23,510 bases of DNA, from positions 1 through 23,510 of the forward strand of contig DASWQJ010000249.1 of assembly GCA_036403795.1 (NCBI GenBank), read 5' to 3'. This document shows positions 7,303 to 14,547 of the stretch, in pieces; position 1 is the stretch's first letter; each line of letters opens with the position of its first letter. A program made the position numbers and the translations under genes. The stretch is from Stenotrophomonas_A sp036403795. GTDB lineage: Bacteria > Pseudomonadota > Gammaproteobacteria > Xanthomonadales > Xanthomonadaceae. The notes beneath the pieces were generated by a model. The model was not told the origin of the DNA, did not search any database, and worked only from the letters and a program-made list of their open reading frames with translations.

Positions 7303-7575
7303 ATGTCGTCGCAACAAACCGAGGCCGAGCTCGACTTGGCCGAGTTGCTGGTGGAAAGCCTGAACCTGGAGGGGGTAGCCCCCGACAGCATCGACCCGGA
7401 AGCACCGTTGTTCAACGAAGGACTGGGCCTGGATTCGATCGACGCACTGGAACTGGCGTTGGCGATCGGCAAGAAATACGGCGTGCAGCTTCGCTCGGGC
7501 AACGACGAGAACCGGGGGGCCTTCGCATCGCTGCGCGCGCTGTCGACGCATGTCCAGTCCCAACGCCCCCAGTAA
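7303..7575 (+). CDS. xanC: Acyl carrier protein of the pigment pathway (XanC-like)
   Basis: A 90-residue acyl carrier protein. The phosphopantetheine attachment site is Ser45 in GLGLDSIDALELALAI, with an acidic recognition helix around it and the expected four-helix pattern. The start at 7303 is preferred over the upstream Met at 7273 because the family begins near here. A GGAA lies about 9 nt upstream. It is the first gene of the long plus-strand operon and overlaps the following membrane-protein gene by 26 bases. It would carry the hydroxybenzoyl primer and growing polyene between ligase, KS/CLF, KR and dehydratases. Escherichia-type aryl polyene clusters carry two ACPs; only this one is visible here. 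No phosphopantetheinyl transferase gene is present in the window. Confidence 0.92.
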   Translation: MSSQQTEAELDLAELLVESLNLEGVAPDSIDPEAPLFNEGLGLDSIDALELALAIGKKYGVQLRSGNDENRGAFASLRALSTHVQSQRPQ

Positions 7576-8290
7576 CCCGCCGGCGCCCGAATTGCTGGAC
7601 AGTCGTGCGGGCGTACTGGTCCGCATCGTCCTGCTGCTGGCGTATCCGGTGCTGGCACACGTGGCCAGCCTGCGCGAAGACGGCCGCTGGTCTGCGCTGG
7701 CCTTGGCCAGCCTGGTGCTGCTGACCCTGTTGGGACCGCTAGTGCGGCTGCGGCCGTGGGCGCTGCTGTTGTTGGCGGGCAGTGGCGTGGGGCTGTATCG
7801 ACTGGCCGCGTCGGATTACGTCTGGTTGCTGCTGCTGTTGCTGCCGGTGGCGTTCACGTTGCTGATCGCCTGGGGTTTTGCGCGCACGTTGCTGCCTGGC
7901 CGCGAGCCGCTGATTACCCGGATCGTGTCTGCCCTGCATGCGCGCGCGGGCATGCCGATGACCGAAGCGCTGACTCGATACGGCCGAGGCCTCACCTTGG
8001 CCTGGGCGTTGTTTCTGGCGGCATTGACCCTGTTCAACCTGGTGCTGGCGCTGTGTGCTTCGCCGCAATGGCTGGCGGCGATCGGCAGCCCGCCCGCGCT
8101 GGCCATCAGCCATGCCCAGTGGTCGTGGCTGGCCAACCTGGCGTGCTGGGGGTTGGTGGGCGCGTTCTGCGTGGTGGAGTACGCGGTCCGGCAGCGGCGC
8201 TTTCCCCAACAGCCTTATCGACACGTGGGCGACTTCGTTCGACAGATGGCGCAACTGGGTCCGGCGTTCTGGCGCGACCTGTTGCGTTGA
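7550..8290 (+). CDS. COG4648-like inner-membrane protein of aryl polyene cluster
   Basis: A 246-residue protein with about six membrane helices (roughly 22-39, 46-64, 70-86, 90-110, 150-170 and 192-212). A conserved-looking soluble loop (about 111-148) contains LITRIVSALH and ALTRYGRGLT. The C-terminal tail is charged. Proteins of this kind (predicted membrane protein, COG4648) are regularly found after the ACP in aryl polyene clusters, but their role is not established. The start overlaps the ACP gene by 26 bases, which suggests coupled translation. It may be a membrane assembly site for the polyene enzymes or help transfer the product, but this is only inference. Confidence 0.82.
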   Translation: MSSPNAPSNPPAPELLDSRAGVLVRIVLLLAYPVLAHVASLREDGRWSALALASLVLLTLLGPLVRLRPWALLLLAGSGVGLYRLAASDYVWLLLLLLPVAFTLLIAWGFARTLLPGREPLITRIVSALHARAGMPMTEALTRYGRGLTLAWALFLAALTLFNLVLALCASPQWLAAIGSPPALAISHAQWSWLANLACWGLVGAFCVVEYAVRQRRFPQQPYRHVGDFVRQMAQLGPAFWRDLLR

Positions 8291-8304
8291 GCGCGGCGCG
8301 TACA

Positions 8305-8332
8305 CCGCTCGGCTATCCTGAGCGGCCGAGCC
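8305..8332 (+). promoter_or_regulatory. Mutually exclusive hairpins in intergenic leader
   Basis: In the 64-bp gap before the dehydratase gene CCGCTC (8305-8310) can pair with GAGCGG (8320-8325). Alternatively GCTCGGC (8307-8313) can pair with GCCGAGC (8325-8331). The two stems share bases and exclude each other. This is the largest gap inside an otherwise overlapping operon. It could be an RNA switch, a processing site or a partial terminator; no function is shown. Confidence 0.35.
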
Positions 8333-8354
8333 TACTGAAGCTTTGAGCGCCGCC

Positions 8355-8657
8355 ATGCAGTTCAGCATTCCTGCCGATCATCCCAGCCTGCCCGGTCATT
8401 TCCCGGGGCGGCCGGTCGTGCCGGGCGTGGTCGTGCTCGATCAGGTGCTGCAGGCGCTGGCGCAACAGGGTTGGGTCGAAGGCGCGCTGCGGCTGCCCCA
8501 GGTGAAGTTCCTGCAGCCGCTGCTGCCGGATCAATCGGCCGAGATCCTGCTGGAACACGGCCCGGTCGCCGGCCAGGGCCCCTGGCGCTTCCAGGTCACC
8601 AGCGAAGGCCGCACGATCGCCACCGGTCGCATCGAAAACGCGCAGGCGTCGGCATGA
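8355..8657 (+). CDS. FabA/FabZ-like hotdog dehydratase (first)
   Basis: A 100-residue single hotdog-fold protein. The dehydratase signature is intact: HPSLPGHFPGRPVVPGVVVLDQVLQAL, with His15 in GHFP and Asp29 exactly 14 residues later at the position of the catalytic acid (Asp in FabA, Glu in FabZ). It should remove water from the 3-hydroxyacyl-ACP made by the ketoreductase and so create the conjugated double bonds. It is shorter than FabZ (about 150 residues) because the N-terminal helix is missing, as in ApeI-type proteins. ATG at 8355 is chosen; an in-frame TTG at 8343 would add four residues. The stop overlaps the acyltransferase start (ATGA). Confidence 0.87.
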   Translation: MQFSIPADHPSLPGHFPGRPVVPGVVVLDQVLQALAQQGWVEGALRLPQVKFLQPLLPDQSAEILLEHGPVAGQGPWRFQVTSEGRTIATGRIENAQASA

Positions 8658-9619
8658 AAGCCGAGGACTGGAAGCAACGACCCGAGGGGGGCGGGCGCTT
8701 TGCGATCAGGCTCATCGCCGGCATCGCACGCCTGTTCGGGCGCGGCCCGGCGCGACTGCTGCTGTACCCGATCACCGCCTATTTCATGTTGGTGCGTGGA
8801 CCGGAACGCCGCGCCTCGCGCGCTTACCTGTCGCGCGTGCTCGGCCACCCGGCAAGCCCGTGGCAGGTGGCCTGCCACATCCATACTTTCTCCCGCACGA
8901 TCCTGGACCGCATCTTCCTGCTCGGCGGCCGCATGGATCTGTTCGACATCCAGGTGACCGGGCTGGAGTCGCTGACCGATGCGCTCGCCCAACAGCGCGG
9001 TGTGCTGCTGTTCGGCTCGCACCTGGGAAGTTTCGACGCGCTGCGCGTGCTCAAGCGCCTGCGCGGCGAACTGGCGTTGCGGGTGGTGCTGGACAAGCGC
9101 CACAACGCTGCCATCAGCGAGGTGCTCGACGCGCTCGACCCCGCATTGGCGGCAGGCATCATCGACGCCGGCAACGATGGGCACCAAGTGGCGCTGCAGA
9201 TCAAGCAGGCGGCCGACGAGGGCGCGATGGTGGCCATGCTGGTGGATCGCGCGCAACCGCAGGAGCCGGCGTTGCCGGTGGATTTCCTGGGTCATGCAGC
9301 GCCGCTGCCGACCACCCCGTGGTTGATCGCCGCCGCCCTGCAGGTGCCGGTGGTGCTGGCCTACGGCCTCTACCGCGGCGGCAATCGCTATGAACTGGTG
9401 TTCGAAGCCTTCCGCGACAGCGTGGAGATTCCACGTGCGCAGCGCGCCTCGGCCCTGCATGCATTGATCGGCGAATATGCGGCGCGCCTGCAGCGCCACA
9501 CCCTGGCAGCTCCCTACAACTGGTTCAACTTCTATGATTTCTGGCAAGAAGGCGCGCGCGATGGCGCGGTGGGCGATGTGGGCCTGCGTCGTCGCGATGC
9601 CGTGCGCCGCTGCAGCTGA
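8654..9619 (+). CDS. LpxL/HtrB-like acyltransferase of pigment cluster
   Basis: A 321-residue member of the lipid A lauroyl/myristoyl-type acyltransferase family (LPLAT). The catalytic H-x4-D motif is His123-Asp128 in GSHLGSFDALR. Further conserved stretches are GAMVAMLVDRAQPQE and VDFLGHAAPLPTTPWLIA, where a new acceptor-binding region is expected, and YNWFNFYDFW near the C-terminus. A hydrophobic N-terminal part (about 16-48) should hold it at the inner membrane. In aryl polyene clusters such an enzyme is thought to transfer the acyl chain to a membrane lipid-like acceptor. The start overlaps the dehydratase stop as ATGA, and the end overlaps the next gene by 59 bases. Confidence 0.88.
   Translation: MKAEDWKQRPEGGGRFAIRLIAGIARLFGRGPARLLLYPITAYFMLVRGPERRASRAYLSRVLGHPASPWQVACHIHTFSRTILDRIFLLGGRMDLFDIQVTGLESLTDALAQQRGVLLFGSHLGSFDALRVLKRLRGELALRVVLDKRHNAAISEVLDALDPALAAGIIDAGNDGHQVALQIKQAADEGAMVAMLVDRAQPQEPALPVDFLGHAAPLPTTPWLIAAALQVPVVLAYGLYRGGNRYELVFEAFRDSVEIPRAQRASALHALIGEYAARLQRHTLAAPYNWFNFYDFWQEGARDGAVGDVGLRRRDAVRRCS
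9546..9552 (+). promoter_or_regulatory. Ribosome-binding site of LolA-like gene
   Basis: AAGAAGG lies inside the acyltransferase coding region, 8 nt before the ATG at 9561. It supports this start and hence the long 59-base gene overlap. Confidence 0.6.
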
Positions 9620-10199
9620 AGTGCCTGCGGTGGGCGAGGGACCCAACCCGGCCCTGGTGCTGCGCGCGCTGGCCCGGCCGGCGCCCAGCGCCACGGATTT
9701 CGTGGAGATCCGGGGTTCGGCATTGTTGAAGCAACCGCTGCAGATCAGCGGCCAATACCGGCGACCGGACCGGGACACGTTGGTGCGCGAAGTGCGCAGC
9801 CCTTATCGCGAGACCACCACCATTGCGCAGGGGCAGGCCGTGGTGGCGCGCGAAGGCAAGGCGGAGCAGCGCTACCCCCTGGACCGCGTGCCCGAACTGG
9901 CCGGCATCCAGTCCAGCTTCGGCGCATTGCTGGAAGGCGATGCGCAGGCGCTGCAACGGCAATACCGGGTGCAATCCCAAGGCACGTTGCAGCAGTGGCA
10001 GTTGCAGCTGCAGCCGCGCGATCCCGCGCTGCTCAAGCGGGTGCGTGCGATAAGACTCTACGGCGATGGCGGCGAGTTGCGCTGCATCGTCACCGTCCCT
10101 GCGCGCGGCGACGTGCAGCGCACGCTGCTCGGGACGGCAGCACATGCCGTGGAGCAAGGCGCATCGGCGCAAGTGCAGTGCGAGCAGGGCAGCCGGTGA
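9561..10199 (+). CDS. LolA-like periplasmic carrier protein
   Basis: A 212-residue exported protein. Residues 1-22 (MARWAMWACVVAMPCAAAAE) form a signal peptide with AAA cleavage region. The mature part resembles the LolA-like outer-membrane lipoprotein carrier proteins of aryl polyene clusters, with ISGQYRRPDRDTLVREVRSPYRE and RQYRVQSQGTLQQWQLQLQPRDPALLKRVRAIRLYGDGG as typical segments. It would bind the lipid-like pigment (or its lipoprotein partner) and carry it across the periplasm. The start is supported by AAGAAGG 8 nt upstream and by the signal peptide; a longer frame from 9477 has no such signal. It lies between the acyltransferase and MMPL exporter genes, which fits an export step. 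Confidence 0.82.
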   Translation: MARWAMWACVVAMPCAAAAEVPAVGEGPNPALVLRALARPAPSATDFVEIRGSALLKQPLQISGQYRRPDRDTLVREVRSPYRETTTIAQGQAVVAREGKAEQRYPLDRVPELAGIQSSFGALLEGDAQALQRQYRVQSQGTLQQWQLQLQPRDPALLKRVRAIRLYGDGGELRCIVTVPARGDVQRTLLGTAAHAVEQGASAQVQCEQGSR

Positions 10200-10233
10200 T
10201 CCTGCGTCCGACGGCTCGCCACACGATGCCTGC

Positions 10234-12576
10234 ATGCGCGTGCTGAGCGTCTCGCACTGGCGTGTGCTCGCAGCATTGGCCTGGCTGGCGCTGCTGGGCG
10301 CGGCCGGATGGTTCGCGGCCGATCGGCTCCAAGTCAGCGGCGACCTGCGCAAGTTCATGCCCGATGCGCGCACCCCGGCGCAGAAGTTGCTCTTGGACGA
10401 ATTGGGCGAAGGCCCGGGCTCGCGTCTGTTGATGGTGGCCTTGTCTGGCGCCACGCCGGAGGTGTTGGCGCAGCAGTCCCGTGTGCTGCGGGCGCGCCTG
10501 GCCGGCCAGTCCGACTTCGTACTGGTCGCCAACGGTGAGCAGGCGGGCCTCGACGCGATCCCGGAACACCTGCGGCCGTATCGCTACCTGTTGGGCAGCG
10601 ATGCACCGCCGTCGCTCGATGCGGCGGCGCTACGCGAGGCCTTGCAGCAACGCGTGCAGGACCTGGGGTCGCCCGCGGGTTCGCTGCTGGAACCGCTGCT
10701 GCCCAGTGACCCCACCCTGCAGACCCTGCGCGTGGCGCAATCACTGCAGCCGGCACGCGGACCGCAGCGTATCGATGAGGTGTGGTTCGACCGCGCCGGC
10801 CACCAGGCGCTGTTGTTGGTCCAGACGCGTGCAGCAGGCTTTGATCCCAGCGGCCAGCAGACGGCATTGGAGGCCATCGACCGGGCATTCGCCGAGGTGT
10901 CCGGTCGCACCGGCAGCCGCTTGGAGATCAGCGGGCCTGGCGCGTTCTCGGTGAAGATTGGCGCGCGCACCAGCCACGAGGCCGGCACCATCGGCACGAT
11001 CGACACCGTGGGCATGATCCTGCTGCTGCTGCTGGCCTACCGCAGCTGGAAGGCACCGATCCTGGGCTTTCTGCCCTTGGCCACGGCGGGCATGGCGGGC
11101 CTGCTGGCGGTGGTGGCCCTGTTCGACGGCGTGCATGGCATCACGCTGGCGTTTGGCTTCACCCTGATCGGCGTGGTGCAGGACTATCCGATCCACTTCC
11201 TGAGCCATCAGCGGCCGGGCGTATCGGCCTGGCGCAATGTGCGCGCCCTGTGGCCGACCCTGGGCACCGGTGTGGCGTCCACCTGCATCGCCTATCTGAC
11301 CTTCCTGTTTTCCGGCGTGGACGGGCTCAAGCAACTGTCTGTGTTCACCATCACCGCCCTGGCGACGGCAGCGCTGACAACGCGTTACGTGTTGCCTGCA
11401 CTGGTCGACCCGGCCACCCGCGATCTGGCCGATTCGCCGGCACTGGAACGGCTGTGGTTGGCGATAGAAAAGCTGCCTCGACCGCGCCGGTCGCTGATCG
11501 CGCTGGCCGTACTCGGCCTGCTGGCCATCTGGCTGGCACCGGGCCCGTTCTGGCAGAACGACCTGTCGCGGCTGACGCCGGTCGATCCGGTCGATCTTCA
11601 GCGCGACGCTCAACTGCGTACGGAGTTGGGTGCGCCGGACGTTCGCTACGTGCTGACGGTGCGTGGCCGCGACGCAGAGCAGGTGTTGCAGCGCTCCGAA
11701 GCGCTGCGCGGCTGGCTCGACGCCGAAGTGGTTACCGGCGGCCTGCAGAGCTACGACATGGCGGCGCGGTATCTGCCCAGCGCCCGTCTGCAGCGTGAGC
11801 GCCAACAGCAGCTGCCCGCGCCCGATCGGTTGCGCCAGGACCTGCAAGCCGCGCTGGTCGATTCGCCGTTCCGTGCCGACGCGTTCGAGCCGTTTCTGGC
11901 CGATGTCCAGACCGCTCGCAGCGCGCCGCCGCTGCAACCGCACGACCTGGCCGACAGCCCGCTAGCCACCGCGGTGGAGGGCTTGCTGCTGGACAGCGGC
12001 GACCACGCCACCGCGCTGGTATCACTGAGCGGCCTGCGCGATCCGGTGGTTCTCGCCGCTGCCGCGCAAGCGCGCGGGGCCATGTTGCTGGACCTCAAGC
12101 AGGCCTCCGAATCGCTGGTGGCCGCCTACCGCACGCGCCTGCTGTTGGCACTGGCCGTAGCGGCGTTGTTGCTCGTGGCTACCGTCGGCGCGGCATTACG
12201 CTCGCCCAAGCGCATGCTGCGGGTGCTGTTGCCGATGGGCCTGACCACCGTGCTGGTACTGGCGGTGCTGCGCGTGGCCGGGACCGAGCTAAATCTGTTC
12301 CACCTGATCGGACTGATCCTGGGCGCCGGGCTGGGCCTGGATTACGGGTTGTTTTTCGAACATGCCGGTGAGGGCCGCGAGGATCAGCTGCGCACCCTGC
12401 ACGGGTTGGTGGTGTGCAGCGTGATGACGGTGCTGGTGTTCGCCTTGCTCGCGCTTTCGTCGATTCCAGTGCTGCGCGCCATCGGCGTCACGGTCACGCT
12501 GGGGGTGCTATGCAACTTCGTGCTGGCGCTGCTGGTGTCCCGTCACCGAGTGGGAGGACTGCATGCTGCAACGTGA
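10234..12576 (+). CDS. MMPL/RND-type exporter of the pigment cluster (COG4258-like)
   Basis: A 780-residue inner-membrane transporter with the two-fold MMPL layout. One N-terminal helix (about 10-28) is followed by a large periplasmic domain (about 30-250) and a helix bundle (about 258-392). After a linker comes helix 7 (about 420-436), a second periplasmic domain (about 440-625) and a second bundle (about 633-768). Possible proton-relay residues are the Asp-Tyr pairs in GVVQDYPIHF (about 313-322) and GLGLDYGLFF in the second half. It most likely exports the aryl polyene lipid towards the outer membrane, driven by the proton gradient. The ATG at 10234 just precedes the first helix. It starts 35 bp after the LolA-like gene and overlaps the next gene by 14 bases. 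Confidence 0.92.
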   Translation: MRVLSVSHWRVLAALAWLALLGAAGWFAADRLQVSGDLRKFMPDARTPAQKLLLDELGEGPGSRLLMVALSGATPEVLAQQSRVLRARLAGQSDFVLVANGEQAGLDAIPEHLRPYRYLLGSDAPPSLDAAALREALQQRVQDLGSPAGSLLEPLLPSDPTLQTLRVAQSLQPARGPQRIDEVWFDRAGHQALLLVQTRAAGFDPSGQQTALEAIDRAFAEVSGRTGSRLEISGPGAFSVKIGARTSHEAGTIGTIDTVGMILLLLLAYRSWKAPILGFLPLATAGMAGLLAVVALFDGVHGITLAFGFTLIGVVQDYPIHFLSHQRPGVSAWRNVRALWPTLGTGVASTCIAYLTFLFSGVDGLKQLSVFTITALATAALTTRYVLPALVDPATRDLADSPALERLWLAIEKLPRPRRSLIALAVLGLLAIWLAPGPFWQNDLSRLTPVDPVDLQRDAQLRTELGAPDVRYVLTVRGRDAEQVLQRSEALRGWLDAEVVTGGLQSYDMAARYLPSARLQRERQQQLPAPDRLRQDLQAALVDSPFRADAFEPFLADVQTARSAPPLQPHDLADSPLATAVEGLLLDSGDHATALVSLSGLRDPVVLAAAAQARGAMLLDLKQASESLVAAYRTRLLLALAVAALLLVATVGAALRSPKRMLRVLLPMGLTTVLVLAVLRVAGTELNLFHLIGLILGAGLGLDYGLFFEHAGEGREDQLRTLHGLVVCSVMTVLVFALLALSSIPVLRAIGVTVTLGVLCNFVLALLVSRHRVGGLHAAT
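12552..12558 (+). promoter_or_regulatory. Strong ribosome-binding site of second dehydratase
   Basis: GGGAGGA ends 4 nt before the ATG at 12563 and lies inside the exporter gene. It is the best Shine-Dalgarno in the cluster and fixes the start codon. Confidence 0.7.
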
Positions 12577-13009
12577 CCAGATCCAGGCCCTGGTGCCGCA
12601 CGCCGGCGCGATGTGCCTGTGGGACCAGGTGCTGGCGTGGGATGCCGATCGCATCGAACTGGCCGCCTCCAACCATGGGGATGCCCATCACCCGCTTCGC
12701 AGCGGCGGCCGGCTGTCCGCCGTGCATTTGTGCGAATACGGCGCACAGGCCATGGCCGTGCACGGCGGTTTGCTCGCTTCGGCGCAGGATCGACGCGTGC
12801 GACCCGGCATGCTGGTATCGCTGCGCGGCGTCGAACTGCATTGCGTGCGGATCGACGATCTGCCTGGCGAGCTACGCTGCCAAGCGCGCTGCCTGGTGCA
12901 GGGCCAGGACAGCCAGCAATACCAGTTCCGCATCACCCACGGCGATCGCTGCCTGGCCGAAGGCCGTGCGGCGGTGATGCTGCAGTCCATCAATGAGGCA
13001 CTTCGATGA
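12563..13009 (+). CDS. Divergent 3-hydroxyacyl-ACP dehydratase (COG4706-like, second)
   Basis: A 148-residue hotdog-fold protein similar to the predicted dehydratases found in aryl polyene clusters (ApeP type). The N-terminus (IQALVPHAGAMCLWDQVLAWD) parallels the FabZ LPHRYPFLLVDRV segment. In the active-site region (HHPLRSGGRLSAVHLCEYGAQA, about 42-63) the FabZ Glu is matched by Glu58, but the usual GHFP histidine is not aligned. The nearest candidates are His42 and His43, one or two residues off. It probably works with the first dehydratase in forming double bonds. It has a strong ribosome site and overlaps both neighbours (14 bases with the exporter gene, ATGA with the ketoreductase gene). 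Confidence 0.82.
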   Translation: MLQRDQIQALVPHAGAMCLWDQVLAWDADRIELAASNHGDAHHPLRSGGRLSAVHLCEYGAQAMAVHGGLLASAQDRRVRPGMLVSLRGVELHCVRIDDLPGELRCQARCLVQGQDSQQYQFRITHGDRCLAEGRAAVMLQSINEALR

Positions 13010-13737
13010 CGTCTTTTCCACGCCGTGCGTTGGTGACCGGTGGCAGTGGCGACCTGGGCAGCGCCATCTGCCGCCAGCTCGCCGCCGATGGCTTGCATGT
13101 GATCGTTCACGCAAACGCGAACCGACAACGCGCCGATGCGGTCGTCGAACAGATCCGGGCGAAGGGCGGGTCGGCCGAAGCGGTCGGCTTCGATGTGGCC
13201 GATGCAGCCGCCACAGGGCAAGCCTTGCAGGCGTTGTTGCAGGCCGGGCCAATCCAGGTCGTTGTCAACAATGCAGGCATCCACGACGACGCGCCGATGG
13301 CTGGCATGGACCTGGCACAGTGGCGTCGCGTGATCGACGTGTCGTTGCATGGCTTTTTCCATGTCACCCAGCCGCTGCTGCTGCCCATGGCGCGCACTCG
13401 ATGGGGTCGCATCGTCAGCGTCTCCAGCGTAGCGGCCGTGTTGGGCAACCGCGGGCAGACCAATTACGCCGCGGCCAAGGCGGCGCTGCATGGCGCATCC
13501 AAATCGCTGGCGCGCGAAATGGCCAGTCGCGGCATCACGGTCAACGTGGTGGCGCCCGGCGTGATCGAAGGCGCGATGGCGGCCGAGGCGTTTTCACCGG
13601 AGCTCATCAAGCAAGCGGTGCCGGCGGGCCGTGCCGGCAAGCCGGAAGAAGTAGCCGCGGTGGTGGGCTTTTTGTGTTCGGAGTCGGCCGCCTACGTCAG
13701 CGGCCAGGTAATCGGGGTCAACGGTGCGATGGCCTGA
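13006..13737 (+). CDS. FabG-like 3-ketoacyl-ACP reductase
   Basis: A 243-residue short-chain dehydrogenase/reductase. The cofactor loop is VTGGSGDLGSA (about 10-20), followed by FDVAD and NNAG (88-91). The catalytic Ser141, Tyr154 and Lys158 are spaced as in FabG. The fourth catalytic residue, Asn in FabG, is Ser113 here (DVSLHGFF). It should reduce the 3-keto group of each extension step with NADPH in the cytoplasm, feeding the two dehydratases. It is the last gene of the eight-gene plus-strand operon and ends six bases from the stop of the convergent glycosyltransferase gene. Its place in the cluster distinguishes it from a housekeeping FabG. Confidence 0.92.
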   Translation: MTSFPRRALVTGGSGDLGSAICRQLAADGLHVIVHANANRQRADAVVEQIRAKGGSAEAVGFDVADAAATGQALQALLQAGPIQVVVNNAGIHDDAPMAGMDLAQWRRVIDVSLHGFFHVTQPLLLPMARTRWGRIVSVSSVAAVLGNRGQTNYAAAKAALHGASKSLAREMASRGITVNVVAPGVIEGAMAAEAFSPELIKQAVPAGRAGKPEEVAAVVGFLCSESAAYVSGQVIGVNGAMA

Positions 13738-13743
13738 GCCGCG

Positions 13744-14547
13744 TCATTGCGGCGGCGGCGCGACCAGGCTGCCGCGGGGATCGTGGATGCGTGGCCCCTG
13801 CGCGCGACAACCCCGATAAGCCTGTACCACGCGTCCCCGCGTCAGCACCTGCGCCACGACGTGGCGGGTGATGCGATACAGGTCGCGCAAGGGGCGGAAG
13901 TGGCTGCGGCGCAATGCCTGGCCTTCCGCGTCCCGATAGCGCGATTCGATTGGAACCGACACCACGCCAAAGCCCAGTTCGCGCGCCGCCGAGATCAGCA
14001 GCTGCGCTTCGAACACGAAATCTTCGCCGGGTACGTCCGCTAGCCGGCATACCGCAGAGGGGTAATAACGCTGTCCACTCTGCGTATCGGCGATCCGGTA
14101 GCCGCAGGCCCAGGCGATGCCCCAGTCGCCGAACTCGTTGGCCAGGCGTCGCGGCCACGGTTGTTGCGCGCGGTGCTGCAACCGTGCACCGATGATGATG
14201 CAGTCCGGATGCGAGGCAGCCGCCGCCAGCAGGCGGGGCAGATCGGCTGCGTCATGCTGGCCGTCGCCGTCCATGGTCAGCGCGCCGCGACGGCCCTGTC
14301 GAAGCGCTTCGGCAAAGCCGGTACGCAATGCCGCGCCCTTGCCCAGGCGGTGGCGATGGCGCAATACCGTGACCGACAAGTCGACCAGCTGTGCGGCGGT
14401 ATCGTCGTCCGAGCCGTCGTCGACCACGATCACGCAGGGGACATGCGAAAGCGCCGCCTGCACGACCGCGCGGATGCTGCGCGCTTCGTTGAGGGCGGGG
14501 ATTACCACCGCGACCTGATCGGCCGTGAGCATTGAGGCCGGGCTCAT
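13744..14547 (-). CDS. GT2 family glycosyltransferase (dolichyl-phosphate-mannose-synthase-like)
   Basis: A 267-residue soluble GT-A-fold transferase. It has the N-terminal VVIPALNEARSI segment (14-26), the nucleotide-binding VVDDGSDDDT (41-50), LGKGAALRTG (68-77) and the metal-binding DGDGQHD (93-99). It most resembles polyprenyl-phosphate sugar transferases but lacks C-terminal membrane helices. The donor and acceptor are unknown. Since it is the last gene of the KS/CLF operon, joined by an ATGA overlap, it may attach a sugar or similar head group to the polyene lipid or its carrier. The C-terminus (residues 240-267) is proline- and arginine-rich and looks unstructured. Confidence 0.87.
   Translation of the reverse strand: MSPASMLTADQVAVVIPALNEARSIRAVVQAALSHVPCVIVVDDGSDDDTAAQLVDLSVTVLRHRHRLGKGAALRTGFAEALRQGRRGALTMDGDGQHDAADLPRLLAAAASHPDCIIIGARLQHRAQQPWPRRLANEFGDWGIAWACGYRIADTQSGQRYYPSAVCRLADVPGEDFVFEAQLLISAARELGFGVVSVPIESRYRDAEGQALRRSHFRPLRDLYRITRHVVAQVLTRGRVVQAYRGCRAQGPRIHDPRGSLVAPPPQ

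Noticed and set aside
7107..7658. N-terminal extension of the xanB2-like frame to 7658
   Set aside because: It runs through the divergent promoter region and across the ACP gene; chorismatase similarity begins after 7106.
9477..9560. Earlier start for the LolA-like protein
   Set aside because: The added residues would hide the signal peptide; the ATG at 9561 has a ribosome site and leads straight into it.
10066..10233. Upstream extension of the exporter frame
   Set aside because: It overlaps the LolA-like gene, is arginine/serine-rich and has no membrane signal; the exporter family begins with the helix after 10234.
13738..13753. Hairpin GCCGC/GCGGC between the convergent KR and glycosyltransferase genes
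   Set aside because: Short stem, no T-run, partly inside the glycosyltransferase coding region; not enough for a terminator call.
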